The translations under genes and the position numbers were made by a program. The notes beneath the pieces are model-generated. The model ran no database searches. It saw only the letters and a program-made list of their open reading frames with translations, and was not told the origin of the DNA. Of a DNA stretch of 64,000 nucleotides, positions 10,329 through 19,375 are shown piece after piece (position 1 is the first letter of the stretch; the number at the start of each line of letters is the position of its first letter). Source of the stretch: JALYRV01 sp036675475 (GTDB taxonomy: Bacteria; Acidobacteriota; Vicinamibacteria; Vicinamibacterales; SCN-69-37); contig JAKFEY010000030.1 in assembly GCA_036675475.1 (NCBI GenBank), positions 62,001-126,000 on the forward strand. The letters run 5' to 3'.

Positions 10329-10335
10329 TATTATC
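10329..10335. promoter_or_regulatory. Overlapping divergent -10 boxes for caiB-like gene and nhaC
   Basis: On the plus strand TATTAT (10329-10334) ends 9 bases before the nhaC ATG. On the minus strand GATAAT (10335-10330) ends 8 bases before the CoA transferase GTG. With only 22 bp between start codons, both transcripts would be almost or fully leaderless. Confidence 0.5.
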
Positions 10336-10343
10336 CCCGCTTC

Positions 10344-11849
10344 ATGACAGCCGCACCCGGCCGGACTCCGTCCCTCGCTGTTTCGCTGATCCCCATCATC
10401 GTCCTGATGCTGCTGCTTGCCGCGTCAGTCGCGCTCTTCGGTGACGGCTCGGCCAGCGGCCCCAGTCAAATCGCGCTGATGGTCGCCGCGGCGGTGGGCG
10501 TGGTCGTGGGCGTGCGGCATGGCCATTCGTGGCACGCGCTCGAAAAGGGCATCGTGCACGGCATCTCGCTGTCGATGGCCGCCGTGCTCATCCTGCTCGT
10601 CGTCGGCGCGCTGATCGGCTCGTGGATTCTCGCCGGCATCGTGCCGACGATGATCTATTACGGACTGCAGCTGCTGACGCCGGCCATCTTCTTTCCGAGC
10701 GCGTGCGCGCTGTGCTGCCTCGTGTCGCTCGCGACCGGCAGCTCGTGGACGACGGCCGGCACGGTCGGCGTCGCGCTGATTGGCATCGCGGCCGCGCAAA
10801 ACCTGTCGCTGGGCCTCGCCGCGGGCGCCGTCATCTCGGGCGCGTATTTCGGCGACAAGATGTCGCCGCTGTCCGACACGACGAATCTCGCGCCTGCCAT
10901 GGCCGGCACGGATCTCTTCACGCACATCCGGCACATGACGTGGACGACGACGCCGAGCATCATCATCGCGCTCATCCTGTTTGCGGTGATTGGCTTCTGG
11001 AACGCGGCGCCGCAGGACACGACGGCGGTGGCCACGATTCTCGAGTCGCTCAGAGGGACGTTTGCGATTGGCCTGCACCTGCTGCTGCCGGTCGTGCTGG
11101 TGCTCGTGCTCGTCGTCCGCAAGGTGCCGGCGCTGCCGGCACTGACGATTGGCGCGCTGACCGGCTGTGTCTTTGCGGTGATCTTTCAGCAGCAGGTGGT
11201 CGTGGCGTACGCGGCGACGCCGAGCCTCCCTGCATGGGCGGCTCTCGGCAAAGGCGCGTGGATGTCGCTCTTCGCAGGCTACACGCTGACGTCAGGCAAC
11301 GCGACGCTCGACGAGCTGCTGTCGGGCGGCGGCATGGCGAGCATGCTGCCGACCGTGTGGCTCATCCTCGCGGCGATGATGTTCGGCGCCGTCATGGAAG
11401 CCACCGGCATGCTGGCGCGAATCGCGGCGAGCATCCTGACCATGGTGCACGGCACCGGCAGTCTCATCGCGGCCACGCTGACGACGTCGATCGGCATGAA
11501 CGTCATCGCGTCGGATCAGTACATCGCAATCGTCCTGCCGGGCCGGATGTTCCGCGCGGAATACGCGCGGCGGCACCTGCATCCGAAAAACCTCTCACGC
11601 GCGCTGGAAGACGCCGGCACGCTGACGTCGCCGCTCGTGCCGTGGAACACGTGCGGCGCGTTCATGGCGACGACGCTCGGCGTGGCCACGCTGACCTATC
11701 TGCCGTTCGCGTTCTTCAACCTGATCAACCCCGTCGTGTCGGCCATCTACGGCTTTACGGGTTTCACGATCGAGAAGCTCGCGCCGGGAGAAGAAACGCC
11801 GATCGTTGCGCCAGTCGTCGATGAGGGAGCGCCGGGGATCGAGCACTGA
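10344..11849 (+). CDS. nhaC: NhaC family Na+/H+ antiporter
   Basis: A 501-residue inner-membrane protein with about 11-12 hydrophobic segments. The family region SGAYFGDKMSPLSDTTNLAPAMAG (about residues 167-190) is the conserved NhaC motif with the transport aspartates, and LTTSIGMNVIASDQYIAIVLPGRMF and SPLVPWNTCGAF are further conserved blocks. It exchanges sodium for protons, although some relatives exchange organic acids or amines. The ATG at 10344 was preferred over upstream in-frame starts because those overlap the divergent gene and the -10 box ends 9 bases before it. Confidence 0.9.
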   Translation: MTAAPGRTPSLAVSLIPIIVLMLLLAASVALFGDGSASGPSQIALMVAAAVGVVVGVRHGHSWHALEKGIVHGISLSMAAVLILLVVGALIGSWILAGIVPTMIYYGLQLLTPAIFFPSACALCCLVSLATGSSWTTAGTVGVALIGIAAAQNLSLGLAAGAVISGAYFGDKMSPLSDTTNLAPAMAGTDLFTHIRHMTWTTTPSIIIALILFAVIGFWNAAPQDTTAVATILESLRGTFAIGLHLLLPVVLVLVLVVRKVPALPALTIGALTGCVFAVIFQQQVVVAYAATPSLPAWAALGKGAWMSLFAGYTLTSGNATLDELLSGGGMASMLPTVWLILAAMMFGAVMEATGMLARIAASILTMVHGTGSLIAATLTTSIGMNVIASDQYIAIVLPGRMFRAEYARRHLHPKNLSRALEDAGTLTSPLVPWNTCGAFMATTLGVATLTYLPFAFFNLINPVVSAIYGFTGFTIEKLAPGEETPIVAPVVDEGAPGIEH

Positions 11850-11856
11850 GACGCGG

Positions 11857-11892
11857 GCCGAAGGCCTGTGGGCCGCAGGCCTAAAGGCCTGC
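11857..11892. repeat. Dispersed palindrome, family A, copy 2 (double)
   Basis: Two adjoining palindromes, GGCC-GAA-GGCC (11857-11867 region) and GCAGGCCT-AA-AGGCCTGC (11875-11892). It lies between the convergent nhaC and beta-propeller genes and supplies the last codons and the TAG stop of the latter. Confidence 0.75.
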
Positions 11893-12891
11893 ACTACCAC
11901 CCTCGAACCTCCACAGCGTGTCCGAGGCGGCGACCACCATGCCGCCGTCCGGATCGAACGCCAGGCCCACCAGCGAGCCCGCCGCCAGCACCCGCTCCCC
12001 CACCAGCGTCGTCTTCGACAGGTCGTAGCGCCAGATGCCGGCGTCGCCGGCCAGGGCTTCCACCACGTGCAGGCGGCCGTAGATGTCGAACGCGAGTCCC
12101 TGCGGCCGGCCGAGGCCTTCGAGCAGCACCTCGACGTTGCCGTTGTCGGGATCGATGCGATACACGCGGTCGCTCGGCGACAGCGTGGGCGCGCTCACGT
12201 ACACCGCATGGTCGGGCCCGATGGCCACGTGAAACGCGGCCATGCTGGCCGGCAGCTCCGCGATCGCTTCGACCTCGCCGTCCACATCCACGCGGAAGAT
12301 CGTGCCTGCGCGATCGCCCACCCACAAATCGCCGTCGGGATCGAACGCCAGGCCGAACGGCGACCCAAGATTGGTCGCGAATACGCGGAAGTTCTGCGTC
12401 GCAGGATCGACGCGATAGATCGATCCCTCGAAGCGGCTCGACACATACAGCGCGCCGTCGCGGCCGACGGCCACCGACGTGGGATTGGGAATGTCGACGC
12501 GAATGGGCTCGCGCACGCCGTCGCGCCGCACGCGGAAGAGCGTCACCGGCACGCGGTTCTCGCGGCTGCCGCTGAAGGTCGCATACACGTTGCCGTCGCG
12601 ATCGAACGCGGGATTGTCCACCTGGTGCACGCCGGTGGCCAGCGTGGCGCCGACATCCACCAGCGCCGTGCCTCCCTGCACGGCGTCGATGCGCAGCGGC
12701 ATCTGCCCGCCTTCGAGCTCCGCGGGCACGACGATGCGGAGGTGACGCGAGGAGGCGGAACAGACATGCGCCGGCGTGTCGCCGATCGTGACGCGCGGCG
12801 GAGGATCGCAGGGAAGATGTTCGCCTTCGACGAGGAGGATGCCGCCGTCGACGGCCTTGAGGGGCGCGACGCGCGTGATGCGCGAATGCAC
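11881..12891 (-). CDS. Beta-propeller protein (SMP-30/NHL-like) with N-terminal IPT/TIG-like domain
   Basis: The 336-residue product has an N-terminal stretch typical of IPT/TIG immunoglobulin-like folds (about residues 1-85), followed by repeated blades such as GLAFDPDGDLWVGDRAGTIF, SVAVGRDGALYVSS and GLAFDIYGRLHVVE. These resemble SMP-30/gluconolactonase and NHL propellers. No signal peptide is visible, so it is probably cytoplasmic; the function is unknown. It follows the HNH gene directly: its GTG start is the base after the HNH stop. Its final residues GSAGL and stop codon come from a family A palindrome. Confidence 0.75.
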   Translation of the reverse strand: MHSRITRVAPLKAVDGGILLVEGEHLPCDPPPRVTIGDTPAHVCSASSRHLRIVVPAELEGGQMPLRIDAVQGGTALVDVGATLATGVHQVDNPAFDRDGNVYATFSGSRENRVPVTLFRVRRDGVREPIRVDIPNPTSVAVGRDGALYVSSRFEGSIYRVDPATQNFRVFATNLGSPFGLAFDPDGDLWVGDRAGTIFRVDVDGEVEAIAELPASMAAFHVAIGPDHAVYVSAPTLSPSDRVYRIDPDNGNVEVLLEGLGRPQGLAFDIYGRLHVVEALAGDAGIWRYDLSKTTLVGERVLAAGSLVGLAFDPDGGMVVAASDTLWRFEGGSAGL

Positions 12892-13428
12892 TTAAGCGTC
12901 GTCCAGCTCGACGTTCCAGTACACGTAGTCGCGCCAGCTTTCGGGCGCGTTGCGCAGCCCGAACGTGATGCGGATGGCCGGCGCCTTCTCGGGCCGCTTC
13001 GGCGCGCGGATGAGCGTCATGCCCGCCTGCGCGGGTGTGCGTCCGCCCTTGCGCCGGTTGCACGAGATGCAGCAGCTGACGATGTTCTCCCAGTCCTTGC
13101 GGCCGCCCTGGGCGACCGGCACCACATGATCGAAGGTCAGCTCCGAGCTGGCGAACGGCTTCCCGCAGTACTGGCAGCTGTGATTGTCGCGGGCGTAAAT
13201 GTTGGCGCGGGAAAACGGGACGTAGTCGAGGCGGCGCTTGATGCGGATGCGGCGGAGCAGACGGATAACCGAAGGTAGCTTGAAGGTGAAGCTCACGCTC
13301 CGGATCTCCCGGTCTTCATAGACCGAGATCACCTCCACCTTCCCCTGGCACCACAGCGTCACCGCCTTGCGCCAGTGAACAACCTTGAGGGGTTCGTACG
13401 TCGCGTTCAACAGGAGCGTTTGCTCCAT
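12892..13428 (-). CDS. HNH endonuclease family protein
   Basis: A 178-residue protein with the HNH nuclease fold in the middle: CQYCGKPF (zinc pair), LTFDHVVPVAQGG (catalytic His), WENIVSCCISCNRRKG (Asn and second zinc pair). The N-terminus MEQTLLLNATYEPLKVVHWRKAV is the hallmark of a widespread stand-alone HNH group of unknown role, found in many bacteria outside mobile elements. It is directly followed by the beta-propeller gene (stop and start adjacent), implying one transcript, but no functional link is known. Confidence 0.9.
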   Translation of the reverse strand: MEQTLLLNATYEPLKVVHWRKAVTLWCQGKVEVISVYEDREIRSVSFTFKLPSVIRLLRRIRIKRRLDYVPFSRANIYARDNHSCQYCGKPFASSELTFDHVVPVAQGGRKDWENIVSCCISCNRRKGGRTPAQAGMTLIRAPKRPEKAPAIRITFGLRNAPESWRDYVYWNVELDDA

Positions 13429-13452
13429 CTTGCTGCCTGATTTTGCAGGAGA

Positions 13453-13481
13453 TGACGGAAAACGTCAATTAATCCGATAAT
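13453..13481. promoter_or_regulatory. Dyad and -10 box between HNH and NlpC/P60 genes
   Basis: TGACG-GAAAA-CGTCA (13453-13467) lies in the 65-bp divergent gap, followed by GATAAT (13476-13481) 12 bases before the NlpC/P60 ATG. It may be an operator; the arms are only 5 bp, so chance is possible. Confidence 0.3.
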
Positions 13482-13493
13482 CCCGGTGTCCTC

Positions 13494-14051
13494 ATGCGAC
13501 TGATCCTGGCGTTCGTGGCCCTGGCGGCCAGCACGGCATGCGCCACTGGAGGCGCCTACGCGCCGCGCCCGTTCCCGACGGCCCACATGCCGGCGATGAC
13601 CGCTGCCGAGCCGGCGACGGCTGAGCCGGGCGTGCCGGTACCAGGCGGCGGGCCGTCGCCTGGAGCGGCTGCGTCACCGGGCCGCGAGGCCGCATCGGCC
13701 GCGGTGCTGGCCACGGCGCTCGACCTGCGCGGCGTGCCTTATCGGCTCGGCGGATCCGATCTGAACGGCTTCGACTGCAGCGGCTTCGTGCAGTACGTGC
13801 TGGCGCAGCACGCCATCGACATGCCGCGCACGGTCATCGAACAGTACGGCGTCGGCGCGCGCACGCGCGCGATCGAGCCGGGTGATCTGGTGTTTTTTCA
13901 GACGGTGGGATCGAAGGCCTCGCACGTGGGCATCGCGCTCGGCGGCGGCGAGTTCGTGCACGCCCCCAACAGCCGCGGCGTCGTGCGCGTCGAGCGCATG
14001 GACACACCCTACTGGTCGTCGCGCTTCCTCGGCGCGCGGCGCGTGTTCTAA
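13494..14051 (+). CDS. NlpC/P60 family peptidoglycan hydrolase, lipoprotein
   Basis: The 185-residue product has a signal peptide with a lipobox-like end (AASTAC, Cys at about residue 16), then a Pro/Ala/Gly-rich linker to about residue 65, then the NlpC/P60 domain. Catalytic cysteine is in NGFDCSGFVQYV and catalytic histidine in ASHVGIALGGGEFVH. Such enzymes cut D-Glu-diaminopimelate peptide bonds in the cell wall, probably from the outer or inner membrane. It overlaps the following convergent gene by 4 bp at the stop codons. Confidence 0.9.
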   Translation: MRLILAFVALAASTACATGGAYAPRPFPTAHMPAMTAAEPATAEPGVPVPGGGPSPGAAASPGREAASAAVLATALDLRGVPYRLGGSDLNGFDCSGFVQYVLAQHAIDMPRTVIEQYGVGARTRAIEPGDLVFFQTVGSKASHVGIALGGGEFVHAPNSRGVVRVERMDTPYWSSRFLGARRVF

Positions 14052-14848
14052 ACCGCCAGCCGGGAAGTCTGCGGCATGAACAGCCGCTTGGCCAGGTCGC
14101 GCTCGGTGTACTGCGCGGGCTGCGAGGCGCGCTTCAACGGCTCAATCTTCACGTCAGGCACCGGCAGCGGCGCGTCGGCCGCGAGCCGCACCGTCTCGTT
14201 GTAGCGCTGCGGAAACGACGGATAGTTGCGGAACGTCGTGCACACCACGCCGCCGTAGCGCTCGGTCAGCCCGGCGAAGTCGTACCGCAGAAACTCGTAC
14301 AGCTCGGGATTCGGCTTGCTCGCGAGGTACTGGCGCACCATGCGCGCGACGTCTTCGTAGTAGGTCGGGCCGTGCAGCTTGTTCGACATGTTGCCGTCAG
14401 GCAGCACCGCGCGGCGCAGGCCCTGCCCCTGCGGATCGATGTGATACAGCTCGTGCACCACAGTGTCGAGCTTCGCAATCCACGCCGGCTCGTCGTCATA
14501 GAACTCGCGCTTGCGCGAGCGCTCGAGCGACTGGTCCGAGAACCGCGGCAGGACGAACGAGATCAGATAGTGGATGTGGCGCCCCGCGATCTCCACGCGC
14601 GGCGACTTGGTGACGAACCATTCCGAGCGGCGCGTGAGCTGCCCGGTCTGCCGATCTTTCCAGAAGAAATAGCCCGGTTCGGACTCGGGCAGCGTCAGGC
14701 AGTGGCAGCTGGCGTAGGCGCCGTCGGCGTCGGAACGCCCGAGCCGCGCGAACACCAGCACGCGCTCGAGATCGATGCAGCTGAGCGACGGCACGCGCGA
14801 CACGATGTCGCGCATCAGATCGGTCAACCGTTCCGTGTAATTGATCAT
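14048..14848 (-). CDS. Putative metal-dependent protein with HELYH motif
   Basis: A 266-residue protein that I do not recognise by name. The central segment AKLDTVVHELYHIDP (about residues 135-149) contains H-E-x-x-H, the zinc-binding motif of metallopeptidases, followed by a distant conserved-looking GPTYYEDVARMVRQYL. Cysteines and histidines in ASCHCLTLP might bind another metal. No signal peptide is seen, so it may act in the cytoplasm. The start was set at the ATG at 14848 (MINYTERL); upstream codons have no family-like content. Peptidase activity is plausible but unproven. Confidence 0.6.
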   Translation of the reverse strand: MINYTERLTDLMRDIVSRVPSLSCIDLERVLVFARLGRSDADGAYASCHCLTLPESEPGYFFWKDRQTGQLTRRSEWFVTKSPRVEIAGRHIHYLISFVLPRFSDQSLERSRKREFYDDEPAWIAKLDTVVHELYHIDPQGQGLRRAVLPDGNMSNKLHGPTYYEDVARMVRQYLASKPNPELYEFLRYDFAGLTERYGGVVCTTFRNYPSFPQRYNETVRLAADAPLPVPDVKIEPLKRASQPAQYTERDLAKRLFMPQTSRLAV

Positions 14849-15011
14849 GCGAGACGAGGAACACGCGCACGCGTGCGCACTCCTCTGGCCCTCAAAACTA
14901 TTTAGAAAATGGAGACGGGCGATTATCGGGCTCGGTGCGGAAGGTGTCAAGGTGAACAGGCGGCACCTCGACCGTTCGCGGCGGCGGAACGCGCCGCATG
15001 ACATCGACGGG

Positions 15012-15863
15012 CTACTGTCCGCCGCCGCCAGGTTTCTTCGGCGGCGGAGGCGGCGCCAGCGTCACGGGCGCGCCGGGAAGCGCGGCCGGCAGCGACGGCG
15101 CGGCGGTCGGCAGCGGCTTCGGCGTGCCGCCCTCATCCTCGTCTGGCGCGCTGGCCGCCGCAGGCACGGCGGCCGGCGGCTCGTAAAACCCCATGCGGCC
15201 GCGAATAATGCGCTGCCGCGCGCGCAGCCGCGCGTTGGGCCGCGCCGGCGAGTACACGCGCGGATTGATGATCGCGCCGGCCAGCAGCGCGGCCTCGTCG
15301 GGGCCGAGCGACGACGCCGGCTTGCCGAAATACGAGCGCGCCGCGGCTTCCGCGCCGTAAATGCCGTCGCCCCACTCGATGCTGTTCAGATACAGCTCGA
15401 GGATGCGCGCCTTCGGCAGCTCGATCTCGAGCCGCCGCGCAATCCACAGCTCGCGCAGCTTGCGCACGGGATTCTTCGACGGCGACAGATACAGGTTCTT
15501 CGCGAGCTGCTGCGTGATGGTGCTCGCGCCCAGCGCGAACTCGCGCTTCTCGAGGTTCACCTCGACCGCGCGCTGCACCGCTTCCATGTCCACGCCCTCG
15601 TGCTCCCAGAACGCCGCGTCTTCGGCCACGAGCACCGCGCGCTTGAGCGTTTGCGAGATGCGCGAGTACGGCACCCAGCGCTTCACGCGGCGCGGCTCCT
15701 CGCCGCGCGCGCGCGCCTGCCGCTCGCGCAGCCGCATGAAGGCGGTGGTTTCGGGATTTTCGGTCTGCAGGCGGCGCACGTCGGGCAGCGTGACCCACTC
15801 GAAGGCCAGCACGGCAAACCCGACGGCAAGAGCCGCGGCCACGGCTCTCGCGATCCTGCGCAT
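15012..15863 (-). CDS. mtgA: Monofunctional biosynthetic peptidoglycan transglycosylase
   Basis: It polymerises glycan strands from lipid II at the inner membrane. The 283-residue product has one N-terminal membrane anchor (residues 2-24), then GT51 motifs: LVAEDAAFWEHEGVD (catalytic Glu), GASTITQQLAKNLYL, RKLRELWIARRLE and LYLNSIEWGDGIYGAEAAA. The Pro/Ala-rich C-terminal tail from about residue 235 (ending PPPPPKKPGGGGQ) is an extra low-complexity extension compared with the usual 230-240 residues. The ATG at 15863 was chosen over a TTG two codons upstream because a TAGTAT box ends 5 bases before it. Confidence 0.93.
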   Translation of the reverse strand: MRRIARAVAAALAVGFAVLAFEWVTLPDVRRLQTENPETTAFMRLRERQARARGEEPRRVKRWVPYSRISQTLKRAVLVAEDAAFWEHEGVDMEAVQRAVEVNLEKREFALGASTITQQLAKNLYLSPSKNPVRKLRELWIARRLEIELPKARILELYLNSIEWGDGIYGAEAAARSYFGKPASSLGPDEAALLAGAIINPRVYSPARPNARLRARQRIIRGRMGFYEPPAAVPAAASAPDEDEGGTPKPLPTAAPSLPAALPGAPVTLAPPPPPKKPGGGGQ

Positions 15864-15878
15864 GTTCAATACTACCCG

Positions 15879-17324
15879 TTAGCCGGCGACGACGATCTTC
15901 AGGCGGTCGCCTGCGCGCGGCGGCTGGGCAGGCTCGTAGTCGTTCATGATCGCCAGCGTCGACGCGCGCATGTTGCCCTCGCTGGCGCGCGACGCAATCG
16001 ACTGCCACGAATCGCCCGATCGCGCGGTGTAGAGGTCGACGCGGTTCGGGCGAATCGCCTCGGCCTGCGCCGCGGTCAGCGGCCTGAACGACTGGATGGT
16101 TTGATCGAACGCCGGTGCCGCGGCGTTGAACTGCCCGGCTGGCGCGATGCCCACCAGCAGATACACGCGATCGCCGTGCAGGATGTGCGCGGCGCGCGCG
16201 CCCGCCTGCCCCATCCCCTGCAGCGTGCCGCGATAGGTGCCCACCACCGCGTCGAGCCCGTTGATACGGGTACGGTTGCCATCCACCAGCTGGAACCCGG
16301 CCTTCGCCATCTGCTGCTGCGCAATCTGCTCGAGCGATCCGCCCTGCGCCTGCACCAGCTCCAGAATCACGTAGTGCTCCGCATTGGGCCGCTTCGCCGC
16401 CACCTGCGCGTCGGTGTTGGAAATCGGCCAGCCCTCGGGGAACGTCATCGCGAAGCGCAGATCGCGATGCTGGAAGCTCGCGCCGCGCACCACGCCTTTT
16501 TCCGGACTGTCGCCGAAGATGATGCCGTCGATCTGCGCGAGAAACGCCGCCTCATTGGTGGCCGACGCGTCGCTCGTCTTGCGCGCCTCCGCCACGATCG
16601 TCTGAATCTCCTCGACGCGATCGGCCGGCGCCGGGTGCGTCGACAGCCAGTTGGGCACGCCCCGCCGCTCGCCCGACGCCTCCTCGAGCCGCGCCAGCGT
16701 CGTCAGCATCCCCGCAACGCCCGCCGGATCCCATCCGTTGCGCGCGTTGTACGCGACGCCCAACCGATCCGCCTCGCGCTCATCGTCGCGTCCGTACTTA
16801 AGGAAGAGCGCGCCGAGGCCGGCTTCGGCAATCGGCGCCGCCTGCCCGACGGCTGGAATGAAGATGCCGAGCACGCCGAGGCCGACACCGGCCGCGGTCT
16901 GCCGCGAATATTGCGCCACGGTGTGGCGCGCCGTGACGTGGCCGATCTCGTGCCCGATGACGCCGGCGAGCTCCGCCTCGTCATCGAGAAACGGCAGGAT
17001 GCCGCGCGTGAGATAGATGAAGCCGCCCGGCACCGCAAACGCGTTGATCGCCGGTGAATCGACGACGGCAAACGTCCAGGGCAGGTGCGGGCGCTCCGAC
17101 GACTTGGCCAGCCGCAGCCCGATCTGCTGCACATAGCGCTGCAGCTCGGGATCGTTGTAGATCCCCATGGTCTTGCGGATTTCGGCGTCGGTCTGGCGCC
17201 CGAGCTCAATCTCCTGCGCCTCGCTCATCAGCGCAAGTTCGCGCCGGCCGGTGACGGGGTTGGTGGCGCAGGCCGCGACGACGGCGGCCAGTGTAGCGGC
17301 GAGGACGATGTGGCGCAGGCGCAT
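15879..17324 (-). CDS. M48 family metalloprotease, lipoprotein, with C-terminal LysM-like region
   Basis: A 481-residue BepA/LoiP-like periplasmic protease. The signal peptide ends in a lipobox AAC (Cys 19). The M48 core has the zinc motif HEIGH at residues 125-129, preceded by INAFAVPGGFIYLTRG, and a third ligand in the DDEREADRLGVAY segment. After about residue 260 comes a region without a clear family, and the C-terminus (YTARSGDSWQSIASRASEGN...PRAGDRLKIV) resembles a LysM carbohydrate-binding repeat, consistent with wall association. The start at 17324 is the first ATG that gives a signal peptide; the upstream frame runs through a palindromic repeat. Confidence 0.9.
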   Translation of the reverse strand: MRLRHIVLAATLAAVVAACATNPVTGRRELALMSEAQEIELGRQTDAEIRKTMGIYNDPELQRYVQQIGLRLAKSSERPHLPWTFAVVDSPAINAFAVPGGFIYLTRGILPFLDDEAELAGVIGHEIGHVTARHTVAQYSRQTAAGVGLGVLGIFIPAVGQAAPIAEAGLGALFLKYGRDDEREADRLGVAYNARNGWDPAGVAGMLTTLARLEEASGERRGVPNWLSTHPAPADRVEEIQTIVAEARKTSDASATNEAAFLAQIDGIIFGDSPEKGVVRGASFQHRDLRFAMTFPEGWPISNTDAQVAAKRPNAEHYVILELVQAQGGSLEQIAQQQMAKAGFQLVDGNRTRINGLDAVVGTYRGTLQGMGQAGARAAHILHGDRVYLLVGIAPAGQFNAAAPAFDQTIQSFRPLTAAQAEAIRPNRVDLYTARSGDSWQSIASRASEGNMRASTLAIMNDYEPAQPPRAGDRLKIVVAG

Positions 17325-17362
17325 GGCAGTCCAGCTGGACTGCAACACGCGTACCGGGTAGC

Positions 17363-17380
17363 GCAGGCCTTCAGGCCTGC
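17363..17380. repeat. Dispersed palindrome, family A, copy 3
   Basis: GCAGGCCTTCAGGCCTGC preceded by GGTAGC. It lies between the aminotransferase stop and the M48 gene and contains the aminotransferase TGA stop codon. Confidence 0.85.
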
Positions 17381-18474
17381 GAACGCCCCAACACCTCTTT
17401 AAACGCGCTGAGGAAACGCTCAACGTTTTCGAGTGTGGCGCCCGATCCCATCAGGCCCAGCCGCCAGATGCGGCCGGCCAGCGGCCCGAGCGCGCCGCCG
17501 ACTTCGATGTTGTGGCGCGTGAGCAGCGCGCGGCGCACGGCCGCCTCGTCGACCCCCTCGGGCACCACCACCGCGTTGAGGCTGGGAATGCGCTCCGCCG
17601 GCGGCGGCAGCAGCGTGATGCCGATGGCCTCGAGCCCGCGCACCAGCGCGTCGTGGACCTCGCGGTGCCGCGCCCACCGCGCCGGCAGCGTCTCGTCTTC
17701 GACCTCGACCAGCGCTTCGCGCAGCGCGTAAATCAGCGGCGCCGAAATCGTGTGGTGATATTTGCGCTCCACCCAGAACGCCTCGAGCAGCGCGCGATCG
17801 AACGCAAAACTGCGAATATTCTTCCCGGTTGAATTACCCCGGTTGAACGCAATCGGCGCGAGGCCCGACGGCGCGCCGAGCCCTTTCTGCGAGCAGCTGT
17901 AACACACCGCGGCGCCCCACCCGGCCGCATCCACCGGCAGCGCGCCAAGCGACGTCACGCAGTCGACGATGAACGGGATGTCGCGCGCGCGAAGCAGCGG
18001 CGCGATGTCCCCGACCGGATTGAGCACGCCGGTGGTGGTTTCGGCATGCACGATGCCGAACACGTCGACGGCCCGATCGGCCATCGCGCGGCGGACGGCG
18101 TCGGGATCGATCGCTCTGCCCCACTCGCCTTCGATGCGATGCACGTCGGCGCCGGCGCGCGCGATCATCTGCGCAAGCCGATCGCCGAAATAGCCGTTGA
18201 CGATGACGGCTGCCTGCATGCCCGGCGCGACGGTGTTGGCAATCGCCGCCTCCATGGCGCTGGTGCCGGTGCCGGAGATCGCCGGCGTGAACCAGGCGTC
18301 GCCGTTTCCGGCGGCGCCGAACACGCGTCCGAGCCGCGCGCGCACATCGTCGAGAATCAGCACGAAGTCGGGATCGAGGTGCGACAGCGGCGGCGCGGTC
18401 ATGGCGCGCATCACGCGCGGCGACACGGGACTCGGGCCGGGGCCCAACAGCAGGCGCGGTGTGGTGGGCAGCAC
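17371..18474 (-). CDS. Class V aminotransferase, alanine-glyoxylate type
   Basis: A 367-residue PLP enzyme related to alanine-glyoxylate and serine-pyruvate aminotransferases. It opens with LLLGPGPSPVSPRVM, has SGTGTSAMEAAI for PLP binding, HAETTTGV, D171 in FIVDCVTSLG and the Schiff-base lysine K197 in CSQKGLGAPSGL. The GTG start directly follows the stop of a HOGA-like aldolase gene. Because that aldolase would release glyoxylate, conversion of glyoxylate plus alanine to glycine plus pyruvate is a sensible proposal. Purine-catabolic and 2-aminoethylphosphonate relatives cannot be excluded. Its last residues (RSQA) and stop are part of a palindromic repeat. Confidence 0.85.
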   Translation of the reverse strand: MLPTTPRLLLGPGPSPVSPRVMRAMTAPPLSHLDPDFVLILDDVRARLGRVFGAAGNGDAWFTPAISGTGTSAMEAAIANTVAPGMQAAVIVNGYFGDRLAQMIARAGADVHRIEGEWGRAIDPDAVRRAMADRAVDVFGIVHAETTTGVLNPVGDIAPLLRARDIPFIVDCVTSLGALPVDAAGWGAAVCYSCSQKGLGAPSGLAPIAFNRGNSTGKNIRSFAFDRALLEAFWVERKYHHTISAPLIYALREALVEVEDETLPARWARHREVHDALVRGLEAIGITLLPPPAERIPSLNAVVVPEGVDEAAVRRALLTRHNIEVGGALGPLAGRIWRLGLMGSGATLENVERFLSAFKEVLGRSQA

Positions 18475-19365
18475 TCAGTTCTCCAGCGCGGCGAGGGCCG
18501 CGGCGATGTCGTCGCGCGCATGCGCCGGCGCCGGCAGCAGCGGCAGGCGCGGAAGGCCGCCGCGCTGCCCCGACAGGTCCTGCGCGATCTTCAGGCCGGC
18601 CACGCCATACGTGGCCGTCACATATTTGTTGACGGCGACAATCCGCTGCTGAAGCGCGCGGGCCTCGTCGACGCGGCCGTCGCGCAGCAGCTCGAACAAT
18701 TCGATGGACCGCTCGGGAAGCACCACGGCCGACGCCAGAATGGCGCCGGTCGCGCCGGCGGCCACCGACGCGTGCAGCGCGGTGACCGTGCCGGCGAGCA
18801 GCGCGAATGACGAGGACGCGTGCGCGCCGTACGCCGCAATCAGCGCCTCGTCGGTGCCCGATTCCTTCATGCCGATGATGTTGGGATGCTGCGCCAGCGC
18901 TCCCACGGCCTCGGCGTGCAGCGTGACGCCGGTCAGCGCCGTGTAGTTGTACAGCAGCACCGGCACGGGCGACGCATCGGCAAGCTCCGTGTAGTGGCGC
19001 GTGAAGGCCGCGGCCGTGAGCTGTCCCTTGAAGAAGGATGGCGTGCGCACGAGCACGGCGTCGGCGCCCGCGTCGGCCGCGCGCCGCGTGAAGCGGATCG
19101 TTTCGCGCGTCGACTCGCGCCCCGTGCCGGCGATGAGCACGCGGTCGCGCGGCGTCACCTCGCGCGCCGCCTCGATCAGCGCCGCCGAGTCATCGTCATT
19201 AATCAACGGCGCTTCGCCGTTGGAGCCGAGCACGACGATGCCGCGCACGCGCGTGGGGAGCAGGTGCTGGATGTTGTGTTGCAGCGCCGCGGGATCGATC
19301 GACTCGCCGGCGGCAAACGGTGTCGGTACCGGCGGAAACACGCCGGCAAGATTCAGGGAAGGCAC
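18475..19365 (-). CDS. DapA-superfamily aldolase, likely 4-hydroxy-2-oxoglutarate aldolase type
   Basis: A 296-residue TIM-barrel Schiff-base lyase. The substrate loop GSNGEAPLINDDD (about residues 47-59), catalytic Tyr139 in LLYNYTALTG and the Schiff-base Lys167 in NIIGMKESGTD are visible. AQHPNIIGMKESG and the C-terminal YGVAGLKIAQDLSGQRGGLPRLPL resemble mitochondrial HOGA1 more than lysine-pathway DapA, which normally has a T-T motif near residue 44 where this protein has S-N-G-E. HOGA1 splits 4-hydroxy-2-oxoglutarate to pyruvate and glyoxylate. It sits between permease genes and a glyoxylate-type aminotransferase in one operon, which supports this reading. Confidence 0.82.
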   Translation of the reverse strand: MPSLNLAGVFPPVPTPFAAGESIDPAALQHNIQHLLPTRVRGIVVLGSNGEAPLINDDDSAALIEAAREVTPRDRVLIAGTGRESTRETIRFTRRAADAGADAVLVRTPSFFKGQLTAAAFTRHYTELADASPVPVLLYNYTALTGVTLHAEAVGALAQHPNIIGMKESGTDEALIAAYGAHASSSFALLAGTVTALHASVAAGATGAILASAVVLPERSIELFELLRDGRVDEARALQQRIVAVNKYVTATYGVAGLKIAQDLSGQRGGLPRLPLLPAPAHARDDIAAALAALEN

Positions 19366-19375
19366 GCCGCCGAGC